This document shows positions 47,126 through 55,912 of a stretch of DNA of 64,000 nucleotides, piece after piece (the stretch's first letter is position 1; every line of letters begins with the position of its first letter). The stretch covers positions 62,001 to 126,000 of the forward strand of contig JADBJJ010000026.1 in NCBI GenBank assembly GCA_014874475.1. Reading direction: 5' to 3'. The DNA comes from Chloroflexota bacterium (GTDB lineage Bacteria > Chloroflexota > Anaerolineae > B4-G1 > DUEL01). Both the position numbers and the translations under genes were made by a program. Under the pieces are notes generated by a model, which worked only from the letters and a program-made list of their open reading frames with translations, was not told the origin of the DNA and made no database searches.

Positions 47126-49075
47126 ATGAGTTTCGCCAAAGCAGGAGTGACGCTTGGGGAGGGCCCCCTTCGTCCAGCGGACCTGGCGGCCCTTCAGCAG
47201 GCCGCTATAGAAGCGGTACGGCTGCGGGCCGGAGTCAACCCGGTAACCGATTTGGACGCTCTTCGGGGGGTGGGCATCCAGCGCTTCCTGGTCCAACTGC
47301 TGAGCCCTCGGCCCGGCGCGGAGCCAACTCCGCCGGAGGCGTTTGTGGAGGAGTTCGCCCCTCTGGTGGCCGCGTTTCTTCATAAAGGCGCCACCGACTT
47401 TGAAATCCACGGAGAGCCCAACACCGCCGCGCGCGGCTACGGCGTCTCCTGGGATTCGCCCGCTGCCTTCTCCAACTGGTTCATCGCTGTGGCCGATGGC
47501 CTGCGTCGCCGCTTCGGGCCGCCGCTGCGGGTGGGCTTTCCGGGCCTGACTCCCATTGGCTCCTCCCTGCCCGGACTGGCCCCTCTTGTCCCGGATGAGG
47601 CGTTCCTGAGCGAGTGCCGGGAAGCACTGACTGCTGCCGACTTCGTCTGCTGCCACGTTTACTGGACGAAGCGGGCGGAAATGGAGAACTACAACGGCGC
47701 CTTGCGCTTCCTACGCCTCTACATGGAACGGCCGGAGGTCCGCCCTAAGCCGATCGTCATCTCTCAGTTTGCCAACGTCAACCCAGCCCAATCGGACGCC
47801 GAGAAGGGCGCCCAGTACGCTGATTTCTACTTTTTCTGCGCTCAGTACGACCGCATAGAGGCCGCCTGCGGCTTCCTCCTCCGCTCCTCCGATCCCTCCT
47901 GGGGCGGGCTGCCCTGGCTCCGCCCCGACGGCACTCCGACGGCAATTCCGGGCGCGGTGGGCGGTCGGAAACGGATGCCCCATCCGGCCGCGCTGCGGCT
48001 GGTCTGGCCGACGGTCACCCGAGCCTATACTCAGGCCTATGGCGACCGTCAACAGATATACTACGAGGCCTCCTGGGACCCCGTCAACCAGACTTATTGG
48101 CTGCACGGGGGACACGAGGGGGTGGATTTGCAGGCGGCGGAGGGCTCTCCCGTTCTGGCCTGCTTGCGGGGACAGGCCTCTTATGGGCCGCCTGGCACCG
48201 CCTATGGGAAGTACATCCGGATTATCAGCCACGTGCCCGGAGTGGGCCAGGTCACCCTGCTCTACGGCCACCTGCGGGAGATTCTGGTGCCGGATGGCAG
48301 CACCGTCTCAGCGGGGGAAGTGATTGGCCTGGCGGGACGGACCGGTCAGGCAACGGGGCCGCACCTGCATCTGGGGATGAGGATTGCCGGGCTGGAACTG
48401 CGGCCTAACAGCCACTACCTGAACGCCCGGCGGTATCTGGAGCCGCTGCGGGGAGCGCCTCGGGTGCCCTACGAGCGCACTTATGTCCTCCTGCCCCCAC
48501 AGGCCGACCAGACCTGGGCCGAGGCGGTGGTGATGGCCACATGGGACACCCGCCGTTTCACCGTTGGCGGCAGCGCCGACGATGCCGGTATCGGCGATCT
48601 GCCGGTCCGGCGGGTGATTGCCGTCAATCCGGAGGGCTGGCCCGGTGACCTGGCGGCTTTCTTTGCGGAGTACTATCCGGGCGTGGCGCTGGTGCCGGTC
48701 AGCGCAGATACCCCTGAGGAACTGGTGGAGATTCTGCAAGCCCTGCCGCCTTCTCCCGGCGCGCCGGGAGGGCCGCCTCCATCCGGCGGTTTGCCCCGGG
48801 TCCAGTACGGTCGGACCTATGTCCTCCTGCCACCCAGCGCCAACCGGGCCTGGGCCCGGGCGGTGGTGGCGGCAACATGGGACCGTCATCGGTACACCCT
48901 GGGTGGCAGCGCCGACGACGCCGGCATCGGCGACCTGGATTTCCGACGGGTGATTGCGGTCAATCCAGCAGGTTGGGGCGGAGACCTTCGGGCGTTCTTT
49001 GAGCGGTACTATCCGGGGATCATTTATGTCCCTGTGAACGCAAAGACGCCCGAGGAATTGACGGAGTTACTGTAG
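47126..49075 (+). CDS. M23-family peptidase with N-terminal glycoside-hydrolase-like domain and two tandem C-terminal repeats
   Basis: M23: HGGHEGVDLQAAEGSPVLA...YGHLREILV...GQATGPHLHLGM. C-terminal duplication of RTYVLLPP...WDxxRxTxGGSADDAGIGDLxxRRVIAVNPxGWxGDLxAFFxxYYPG. Confidence 0.8.
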   Translation: MSFAKAGVTLGEGPLRPADLAALQQAAIEAVRLRAGVNPVTDLDALRGVGIQRFLVQLLSPRPGAEPTPPEAFVEEFAPLVAAFLHKGATDFEIHGEPNTAARGYGVSWDSPAAFSNWFIAVADGLRRRFGPPLRVGFPGLTPIGSSLPGLAPLVPDEAFLSECREALTAADFVCCHVYWTKRAEMENYNGALRFLRLYMERPEVRPKPIVISQFANVNPAQSDAEKGAQYADFYFFCAQYDRIEAACGFLLRSSDPSWGGLPWLRPDGTPTAIPGAVGGRKRMPHPAALRLVWPTVTRAYTQAYGDRQQIYYEASWDPVNQTYWLHGGHEGVDLQAAEGSPVLACLRGQASYGPPGTAYGKYIRIISHVPGVGQVTLLYGHLREILVPDGSTVSAGEVIGLAGRTGQATGPHLHLGMRIAGLELRPNSHYLNARRYLEPLRGAPRVPYERTYVLLPPQADQTWAEAVVMATWDTRRFTVGGSADDAGIGDLPVRRVIAVNPEGWPGDLAAFFAEYYPGVALVPVSADTPEELVEILQALPPSPGAPGGPPPSGGLPRVQYGRTYVLLPPSANRAWARAVVAATWDRHRYTLGGSADDAGIGDLDFRRVIAVNPAGWGGDLRAFFERYYPGIIYVPVNAKTPEELTELL

Positions 49076-49132
49076 AAGAATAGGCCGAGATCGGTCGGAT
49101 AAGCGCGCCGCCCCGCTTCTTATGCGAAATTG

Positions 49133-49160
49133 AAAGGCCGCCCCCTTTGGGGCGGCCTTT
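49133..49160. terminator. Bidirectional terminator between convergent genes
   Basis: Perfect 12-bp AAAGGCCGCCCC-CTTT-GGGGCGGCCTTT. Confidence 0.85.
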
Positions 49161-49174
49161 GGGTTGAGGGAGAG

Positions 49175-49441
49175 TTACACCTGGTCCTTTCCCGGACCAA
49201 TCTGGTAATAATCGGCGTTCTTCTGGATGTCGGCCTTATAGGCGTCGGGCACCTCATCCTCGTAGAAGATCGCCTCGTTGGGGCACTCCGCCGCGCAGGC
49301 TCCGCAATCAATACAGGTGTCGGGGTTGATGTAGTAGGTGGGCCAGTTGGGATCACCGTCCACAAAGTGGATGGAATCGGTGGGGCAGACATCCACGCAG
49401 GCTCCGGCCCGTTTGCACAGACTGGTGATGACGTATGCCAT
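49175..49441 (-). CDS. 4Fe-4S/7Fe ferredoxin
   Basis: MAYVITSLCKRAGACVDVCPTDSIHF...CIDCGACAAECPNEAI. Confidence 0.95.
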   Translation of the reverse strand: MAYVITSLCKRAGACVDVCPTDSIHFVDGDPNWPTYYINPDTCIDCGACAAECPNEAIFYEDEVPDAYKADIQKNADYYQIGPGKDQV

Positions 49442-49540
49442 TTTGAACCTCCGTAATATATGTTTGGGGTAATGGGGGGCTCTTTCGTAGCAAGGTTGCT
49501 GGACAGCGTCCATTATACCATTATGCCGGAGATTTGCAAT

Positions 49541-50302
49541 TCAGTTCTGGCGGGAGCCGAGGGGACGACGGTGAGCCCAGCGTTCGCCCCCGTCCACGAA
49601 GAGGGCCTCTCCAGTGATATAATCGGAGCGGAGGAGGAAGAGGACGGCCTCTACCACATCCTGCGGGTCTCCCCAGCGTCCCAACAGAGTCCCCTGGGCG
49701 ATCCGGGCCTGGTCTTCCTCCGGATAATCCGGTGGCGGGAGGACGGGGCCGGGGACTATTCCGTTCACCCGCACGTGGGGCGCCAGTTCCACCGCCAGGT
49801 TCCGGACCAGTGCCCAGAGCGCGCTTTTCCCCACACTATGGGCCAGAAAGTCCGGCCACGGGTCAAAAGTCCCCCGGTCCAGGATGACCACGATGCCTCC
49901 CTCCCCGCGCGCGACCATCCCCGGCGTCAGTTCGCGGGCCAGAATGAAGAACCCATCCACCAGTACGCCCAGAACCTGGCACCAGATTTCGGGGGTCGTC
50001 TCGGAGAGAGAGGCCCGTACGAAGGGAGAAGCGCTGTGGACGATGATATCCACGCGGCCGAAGTAATCTTCGGCGGCGCGGGCCAGGGCAAGAGCCTCCT
50101 TTGAATTTGCCAGGTTGGCCGGGAGAGCAACGGCCTCCACGCCTCGCTGACGGGCCTCGGAGACCGTCTCTTGGGCGGCATCGGCGGAGCGGTGATAGTG
50201 GATGACCAAATGGGCGCCGGCTGATGCCAATCCCAGGGCAATGGCACGTCCTACCCGTACGGCTCCCCCGGTGACCAGGGCAACTTGGCCAGAAAGGTTC
50301 AT
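49541..50302 (-). CDS. SDR family oxidoreductase (pteridine reductase/FabG-like)
   Basis: VALVTGGAVRVGRAIALGLASAGAHLVIHYH; catalytic-region HSVGKSALWALVRNLAVELAPHVRVNGIVPGPV. Confidence 0.92.
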   Translation of the reverse strand: MNLSGQVALVTGGAVRVGRAIALGLASAGAHLVIHYHRSADAAQETVSEARQRGVEAVALPANLANSKEALALARAAEDYFGRVDIIVHSASPFVRASLSETTPEIWCQVLGVLVDGFFILARELTPGMVARGEGGIVVILDRGTFDPWPDFLAHSVGKSALWALVRNLAVELAPHVRVNGIVPGPVLPPPDYPEEDQARIAQGTLLGRWGDPQDVVEAVLFLLRSDYITGEALFVDGGERWAHRRPLGSRQN

Positions 50303-50405
50303 TGGCGGTGGCCTCCCATCGCAGATAGCGGATTCTCGTTCCCGCCTTCTGAAGAGGGCATATGGTACTTGCCAAAATCGGCAGACCTGCTATAATACGA
50401 ATAAA

Positions 50406-50480
50406 CGGGGCGTGGCGCAGTTTGGCTAGCGCGCTACAATGGGGTTGTAGAGGCCGACGGTTCAAATCCGTCCGCCCCGA
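50406..50480 (+). tRNA. tRNA-Pro (anticodon GGG)
   Basis: CGGGGCG acceptor / CGCCCCG-A; anticodon arm CTACA-ATGGGGT-TGTAG; T-arm GACGG-TTCAAAT-CCGTC; CCA not encoded. Confidence 0.95.
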
Positions 50481-50487
50481 CAAGAGG

Positions 50488-50518
50488 CGTGCCAGGCACT
50501 TCCCGAGTGCCTGGCACG
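50488..50518. repeat. Inverted repeat CGTGCCAGGCACT-TCCCG-AGTGCCTGGCACG, copy 2 of palindrome family
   Basis: Perfect 13-bp arms, immediately 3' of tRNA-Pro; may also act as a transcription stop. Confidence 0.85.
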
Positions 50519-50524
50519 TCTGGT

Positions 50525-51157
50525 TTATACCGAAACGCCCAGCAGTTGCTGGAGGCGCCTCTCGGAGACCGCCTGTACCTCCTCGTGGATGGAGCGCCCG
50601 TGGCTATCCATCGTCACCACCAGGGGGAGATTTTCCACCCGGATGACCCAGAAAGCCTCTGGCACCCCGAATTCGTCTTTTTTGTAGACGGTTAGGACCT
50701 CCTTGACGGCATCGGCGATAAGGGTGGCGGCACCACCTACCGCATGGAGGTAAACCGCGCCGTGTTTCTGGCAGGCCTGAAGGGTCCGGGGCCCCATTCC
50801 TCCCTTGCCGATGACTCCTCGCAGGCCGAAATGGGCGATGACGTCGGCCTGGTAGGGCTCCTCCCGGATAGAGGTGGTGGGACCGGCGGCGACAAACTCC
50901 CAACGCCCGTCTTCCCGCTGGCGGACCACCGGCCCACAGTGGTAGATAGCGCTGCCCGCCAGCAACCGGCGCAGTTCTTCGTAGAGGGCCTGCTCGCTCC
51001 CCGGTACATTGGCGGAGCGGATAAATGTCTCCACCATATACTTGTGGGCCGCATCCCGCCCGGTGACGATGATCCCAGAGAGGTAAACAGTATCCCCTAC
51101 CTGGAGGGAACAGACGGCTTCTTCGGAAATGGGAACGGTCAGATGGACGGTTGCCAT
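50525..51157 (-). CDS. Fumarate hydratase, C-terminal/beta subunit (class I Fe-S type)
   Basis: LSGIIVTGRDAAHKYMVE, YHCGPVVRQ, AGPTTSIREEPY, GVIGKGGMG, AVYLHAVGGAATLIAD. Confidence 0.94.
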   Translation of the reverse strand: MATVHLTVPISEEAVCSLQVGDTVYLSGIIVTGRDAAHKYMVETFIRSANVPGSEQALYEELRRLLAGSAIYHCGPVVRQREDGRWEFVAAGPTTSIREEPYQADVIAHFGLRGVIGKGGMGPRTLQACQKHGAVYLHAVGGAATLIADAVKEVLTVYKKDEFGVPEAFWVIRVENLPLVVTMDSHGRSIHEEVQAVSERRLQQLLGVSV

Positions 51158-51180
51158 GTCCTTTTTCTCCCTGGTCCGGA

Positions 51181-52047
51181 TCAGGGGTACACCACAGTCC
51201 CGTTCTTGACTTCCATCCGCGCCCGGCGACATGCCCAGCACATATAGGCGACGGTGACAAAGAAGGAAGCGGGTAGCCGGTGGGCCGCGCCGATTTTGAC
51301 GCCGAGAATGGTCGTCTTCCCACCGAAGCCCATGGGACCCACCCCCAGTTCGTTGCACTCCCGCAGCAATCGCTCCTCCAGTGCGGCCAGTTCCGGCACC
51401 GGATTGACGTCGTCCAGCGGGCGGAGGAGTTGCATTTTGGCATAGGTGTAGGCTGTACTCCGGTCGCCCCCGATGCAGATGCCCAGAATGCCTGGGGCGC
51501 AGCCTTCGCCCTGAGCCCGATGGACCGCGTCCAGCACGACTCGTCGGACTCCCTCCAGGTCCCGGCCCGCCTTCAAGGGCTCATAGGGGAGGCTATACTG
51601 GATGCTGACGTTTTCACTGCCTCCTCCCTTGAGCAGCAGGGCAATTTCCAGGAGGTCACTCTCCCACTCCTCCATGTGGAAAACCGGAAAGCCGATGCCC
51701 AGGTTGTTGCCGCTGTTGCGCCCAGTGATGGAGTCCACTGCGTTAGGGCGCAGGTAGGCGCGGCGGGTGGCTTCCACTACGGCCGCTTCGGCCTGGGCGC
51801 GCAGTTTCCCGGCGCTCGTTCCGGCGGGGTAATGGATGTGGAAAATGGGGGTACCTGTGTCCTGGCAGATGGGCTGGGAGCGGGCCCGGGCCAGGGCGAC
51901 GTTATCCAGGATGGCCGTCAGCGTGCTGGCAGCGGCCGAACCGGCTTCCTCCCGGTCGCGGGCGGCTCGCAGGGCGGCCTCCACATCGGCGGGGAGGTCG
52001 GTAGAGGCCCTTCGGATCAGTTCTACTATAGGTTCGGTCAGGTCCAT
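51181..52047 (-). CDS. Fumarate hydratase, N-terminal/alpha subunit (class I Fe-S type)
   Basis: PICQDTGTPIFHIHYP, RPNAVDSITGRNSGNNLG, GICIGGDRSTAYTYAK. Confidence 0.95.
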   Translation of the reverse strand: MDLTEPIVELIRRASTDLPADVEAALRAARDREEAGSAAASTLTAILDNVALARARSQPICQDTGTPIFHIHYPAGTSAGKLRAQAEAAVVEATRRAYLRPNAVDSITGRNSGNNLGIGFPVFHMEEWESDLLEIALLLKGGGSENVSIQYSLPYEPLKAGRDLEGVRRVVLDAVHRAQGEGCAPGILGICIGGDRSTAYTYAKMQLLRPLDDVNPVPELAALEERLLRECNELGVGPMGFGGKTTILGVKIGAAHRLPASFFVTVAYMCWACRRARMEVKNGTVVYP

Positions 52048-52072
52048 CGCGTTTTCTCCTGGGATAAGGGCG

Positions 52073-52330
52073 CTAATGGAGAATTTGCAACCAGCGATTG
52101 TACCCGGAGAGGTCTGGCTGCATCAGTCCCTTCTCTACCAGGATTCTCTCCAATATCGCCATTCGCTGTCGGTACCGGCGCAATTCAGCGTTTAGCGCCT
52201 GTACCCGGTCCTCCAGTTCCCGCATCCGGGCTTCTATCTCCCGCAGACGATGTTCCTGCTCCCGAAGTGTCCGTTCAACCGCATGAAGCCAATCCTCTAT
52301 GGTCAGAGAGTCCATCTTCTCTTCCCCCAT
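52073..52330 (-). CDS. Small coiled-coil protein of unknown function
   Basis: Heptad-rich VERTLREQEHRLREIEARMRELEDRVQALNAELRRYRQRMAILERIL; in a minus-strand gene run. Confidence 0.6.
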   Translation of the reverse strand: MGEEKMDSLTIEDWLHAVERTLREQEHRLREIEARMRELEDRVQALNAELRRYRQRMAILERILVEKGLMQPDLSGYNRWLQILH

Positions 52331-52337
52331 CAGATAT

Positions 52338-53294
52338 TTACCGTGGCTTCGGGATGGCCAGATCGGCTGATCCCAGATCGGAGAGTTTGAGGTGGGGGTG
52401 GGTGGCCTGGATGAGTTCGTGGATAATCTGGGCGTATTTCACCTTTTCGCGGGCTTGCCAGGCCAGGAAATCCGGGCTGGTCCAGGGGCGGTACATCGCG
52501 CCAGCGCCCGCGGCCAGCGCCGGCCCGGGCTCAATCTTGAAGTAGCATGGCGCGCAGACCCGCGCCATCTCTGCCCCTTCGTAGAAGCGGTTGAAACCGC
52601 CGAAGGAGTCGGAGAGGTAGATGTGCAGGTCCATCGGGATGTCTATGGCCTGACGGATGGAGGCCAGTTGGGGCAGGGAAAGGTCGCCCAGGGGGTTGAA
52701 GGTGGAGGCACCCAGCATCTGGAGCACCTTCCCGCCGGCCGCTGAAGCGTGTCCGGCGAAGATGCTGACCTTGAAGACCACATCCTCGGGAATATCGCCC
52801 GTCTTCTTCAACTGGTTGACCACCCAGAGAAGCCCCTCGTCAATGCACAGAAAGCCGCGAAAGCCGATGTCAATGCATCGCAGCATCTCGGCGATGACGT
52901 AGGAGAGTTGGTCGGAGCCCCGGTAGCGGAGGCCGGAGAGGGCACCCTCGGGCGTCGCCAGTTGCCGCCCCACGTCCCAGCCGGAGCGGGGGCCAGGAGT
53001 AATGATAACCTCCAGTTTCGCCTCTGCCGCCATCTGGGCAAAGTCCCGCAGTTCGGCATCGTCCAGCAGTGTGGAGCCCATCACCGTGGAGATGAGCCGA
53101 TGGATGGGGATATGGCGCTTGTGCATCTCGTCAATGAGCGCTTCCAGGACTTGCGGTCGCTCCACGCCGGAGATTTCCATCCGGTAGTGGGCGCCGTCGG
53201 GGAACCGCTTGGGGCTATCGGGCAGGTCGTAGGCATCCCGTCCAGGAATGCCAATTTTCTCCAGCATCCTTTGAACTTCATTCAGGCTTCGCAT
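52338..53294 (-). CDS. Conserved hypothetical protein, TIM-barrel-like
   Basis: Long ORF with good coding character (VIITPGPRSGWDVGRQLATPEGALSGLRYRGSDQLSYVIAEMLRCIDIGFRGFLCIDEGLL). Confidence 0.75.
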   Translation of the reverse strand: MRSLNEVQRMLEKIGIPGRDAYDLPDSPKRFPDGAHYRMEISGVERPQVLEALIDEMHKRHIPIHRLISTVMGSTLLDDAELRDFAQMAAEAKLEVIITPGPRSGWDVGRQLATPEGALSGLRYRGSDQLSYVIAEMLRCIDIGFRGFLCIDEGLLWVVNQLKKTGDIPEDVVFKVSIFAGHASAAGGKVLQMLGASTFNPLGDLSLPQLASIRQAIDIPMDLHIYLSDSFGGFNRFYEGAEMARVCAPCYFKIEPGPALAAGAGAMYRPWTSPDFLAWQAREKVKYAQIIHELIQATHPHLKLSDLGSADLAIPKPR

Positions 53295-53321
53295 GGTTCC
53301 TCCTTTGAGGTTGGATTCGGG

Positions 53322-54047
53322 TCACCACATCTGAGCAAAGGCAGGCCAGGGGTACCCTTCCTTGGCCTGGATTTCCATCCAGGGATACGGAGCGCCGGTC
53401 AGAGTGCCGCTCACCGTCACCGCCATTTCGTTCAGTTGCATCCAGGCCGGCAGGAACCGACTGAATGGGTAGTAGTGGGTTCGTCCGTCGTAGGCGTCTA
53501 TCAGGTGGAGGCCGTCGGCGTCGTAGCCGACGGCGATGAAAGTATGCTCCCATTGGACGACAATAGAGACCGTGCCATCGGCGGCGGTCCAGGAGGCGAT
53601 TTCCGGCTGGAGCATCCGGTAGGTGGCCCAGATGATGACGGGGCGTCCGGCGGCCAGTTCTTCCTTCAAGGACTCCAACCCAAACCAGCGGTGGGCGCGG
53701 GCATCCAGGCCGTACCGGCGCAGGGCGGTGGCGACGGGGCCGGCGTAGACGCCGTAGCCGCCCGGGGGAAGGCTCCCCGGTGGGTCATTTACGTCACCGA
53801 CGAAGCCGGAGTGGGGGTTATCGGAGCGGGGCAAAGTGGCAAAGAAGGCCTCCTCGCTGACGGCGACGCCCCAGAACGCGGCCAGGTCCGCCGCCGATCG
53901 GGCCTCGCAACTGAGCGGACGTTCCTGCCGGTGCCCCACCACTCCGAGGACGTAGGCAGATTCGGGGGGGCCTGGGGCCGCCTGGACGGCCACCGGGAGG
54001 ACCAGGGAGAAAATCAGGACCTGGCTTAAAAGTCGCCCTCTCGCCAC
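53322..54047 (-). CDS. C39-like cysteine peptidase family protein (secreted)
   Basis: Signal peptide; QERPLSCEARSAADLAAFWG, WEHTFIAVGYDADGLHLIDAYDG. Confidence 0.8.
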   Translation of the reverse strand: MARGRLLSQVLIFSLVLPVAVQAAPGPPESAYVLGVVGHRQERPLSCEARSAADLAAFWGVAVSEEAFFATLPRSDNPHSGFVGDVNDPPGSLPPGGYGVYAGPVATALRRYGLDARAHRWFGLESLKEELAAGRPVIIWATYRMLQPEIASWTAADGTVSIVVQWEHTFIAVGYDADGLHLIDAYDGRTHYYPFSRFLPAWMQLNEMAVTVSGTLTGAPYPWMEIQAKEGYPWPAFAQMW

Positions 54048-54071
54048 ACCTCAATCCTCAACCCCATACTT

Positions 54072-54878
54072 CTATCCCTCATGCCCGGCTTCCCCGGCGA
54101 CCCTCTCCTTCAGTTGCCGCACGATGGCTCGCGCCTCCTCCACCGCTTCCGGTGCCGCCTCATACACTGCCATCCCTCGCAGGTCGGCCTCAATGATGGC
54201 CGGATTGGCGGAGAGGTACCCCAACACCGGCAGAGGGCTCCGCCCGACGATGAAGGCACGGTCGGCGTCGGTGCGGACTTTGTTGCCCACGACATACAGC
54301 CGCTTCAGGCTGATGTCACCGGCCAGTTCCCGAATCCGTTCGGCGACCTCTATGCTTCGCCTTCCCGGCTCCACCACCACCAGCATCGCATCCACGGCCT
54401 GGGCGGTGGCCCGCCCCAGGTGCTCCACCCCTGCCTCCATATCCATAATCAGCATCTCGCCCCGGTAGAGCAGCAGGTGGGTGACCAGCGCTTTCAACAG
54501 AGCGTTCTCCGGGCAGAGACAACCGGACCCGCCCTTCTCCAGCGTGCCCAGTTTCAGTAACCGCACGCCGTTATGGAGGATGCTGAAGCGGTCGGGGATA
54601 TCGTCCACGCGGGGATTCAGGCTGAAGAAGCCGCCGAAGGAGCCGGGCTTGGCCCCGGTCCGTTCGTAGATGAGGTCTTCCATCTCGGAGATGGGGGTGA
54701 GGTTCTCCGCCAGTTCAGGCGGGAAGCCCAGGGCCCCGGCCAGCCCGCCCGCCGGGTCAGCATCAATGGCGATGACGTCGCGCCCTTCGCGGGCGTAGAT
54801 GTGGGCCAGCAGGGCGGCCAGCGTCGTTTTTCCCACTCCACCCTTGCCGGTGATGGCGATTTTCTGTAGCGTGTTCAT
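54072..54878 (-). CDS. CooC-like (MinD/SIMIBI) ATPase, putative CODH maturation factor
   Basis: ITGKGGVGKTTLAALLAH, GSGCLCPENALLKAL (CxC), DMEAGVEHLGRATAQAVDAMLVVVEPGRRSIEVA. Confidence 0.88.
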   Translation of the reverse strand: MNTLQKIAITGKGGVGKTTLAALLAHIYAREGRDVIAIDADPAGGLAGALGFPPELAENLTPISEMEDLIYERTGAKPGSFGGFFSLNPRVDDIPDRFSILHNGVRLLKLGTLEKGGSGCLCPENALLKALVTHLLLYRGEMLIMDMEAGVEHLGRATAQAVDAMLVVVEPGRRSIEVAERIRELAGDISLKRLYVVGNKVRTDADRAFIVGRSPLPVLGYLSANPAIIEADLRGMAVYEAAPEAVEEARAIVRQLKERVAGEAGHEG

Positions 54879-55111
54879 GGGTCTGCTCCCCTATCTTCCC
54901 ACTATCGGGTCAGGTATCTGGCGGCCACGTGGTATGCGGTCAAAATCGGTGTCAAACTGAACAGCGCAAATTCTTCTTCTTCTCCGGAGACTGGACCTGG
55001 GGATCCGTATTCCCTCCCGATGCCTTCGCGCGGCTCGTATTTTAACACACTCTGGGTGAGTTGCCAATAGCGAGGGTTTTGATATACTTGCCTCTGTACA
55101 GGAGGAGGAAC

Positions 55112-55849
55112 GTGAAACTTTCCGTCATCATGCCCGTCTACAACGAAATTGGCACTATCCGGGAGATCATCCGCCGGGTGCGCGCGGTCCCGCTGATCGT
55201 CCCTATCGGCTACGGGCCCCAGAACGGGGAGGTGGTTCAATTGGAGCGGGAAATCGTCATCGTGGACGACGGCTCCACTGACGGGACCCGCGAGGTCTTG
55301 CGGGAGTATGAAGGGGAGCCCGACATCCGGGTTATCTACCACGAGCGGAATCAGGGGAAGGGCGCGGCGGTATGCACCGGATTGAACCACGCCACCGGCG
55401 ACATCTTCATTGTCCAGGACGCCGACCTGGAGTACGACCCCCGGGACTACCCGGCCCTGCTCCAGCCCATTCTGGAAGGGCGCGCCCAGGTGGTATACGG
55501 CTCCCGTTTTCGGGGCGGCCCTACAAAGGCGATGTTTTTCTGGCACATGGTCGGCAACCGCTTTCTCACTCTGGTCACCAACATCCTCTACGATTCCATC
55601 CTCACCGATATGGAGACGGGGTACAAAATGTTCACCCGCGAGGTGGCCAGCAAGTTGCGCCTGACCGAACGGGGCTGGGGGTTTGATCCCGAAATCACGG
55701 CCCAGATTCTCCGCCGGGACTACCGCATCTACGAAGTCCCCATCTCCTACACGGGCCGAGAGTTCGCCGAGGGGAAGAAAATCTCCTGGAAGGATGCCTT
55801 CACCGTCTTGAGGACCCTGTTCCGCTGCCGGTTCCAGCGGCTGGAATGA
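55112..55849 (+). CDS. Glycosyltransferase family 2 protein (DPM1-like)
   Basis: KLSVIMPVYNEIGTIREII, VDDGSTDGTREVL, QDADLEYDPRDYP; GTG start behind GGAGGAGG. Confidence 0.94.
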   Translation: MKLSVIMPVYNEIGTIREIIRRVRAVPLIVPIGYGPQNGEVVQLEREIVIVDDGSTDGTREVLREYEGEPDIRVIYHERNQGKGAAVCTGLNHATGDIFIVQDADLEYDPRDYPALLQPILEGRAQVVYGSRFRGGPTKAMFFWHMVGNRFLTLVTNILYDSILTDMETGYKMFTREVASKLRLTERGWGFDPEITAQILRRDYRIYEVPISYTGREFAEGKKISWKDAFTVLRTLFRCRFQRLE

Positions 55850-55912
55850 AAGAGGCGCGGGTTTTCTCGCCCCCAGTTTTTTGTCCGCGAAATACGTGCA
55901 CTTTACGGAATA

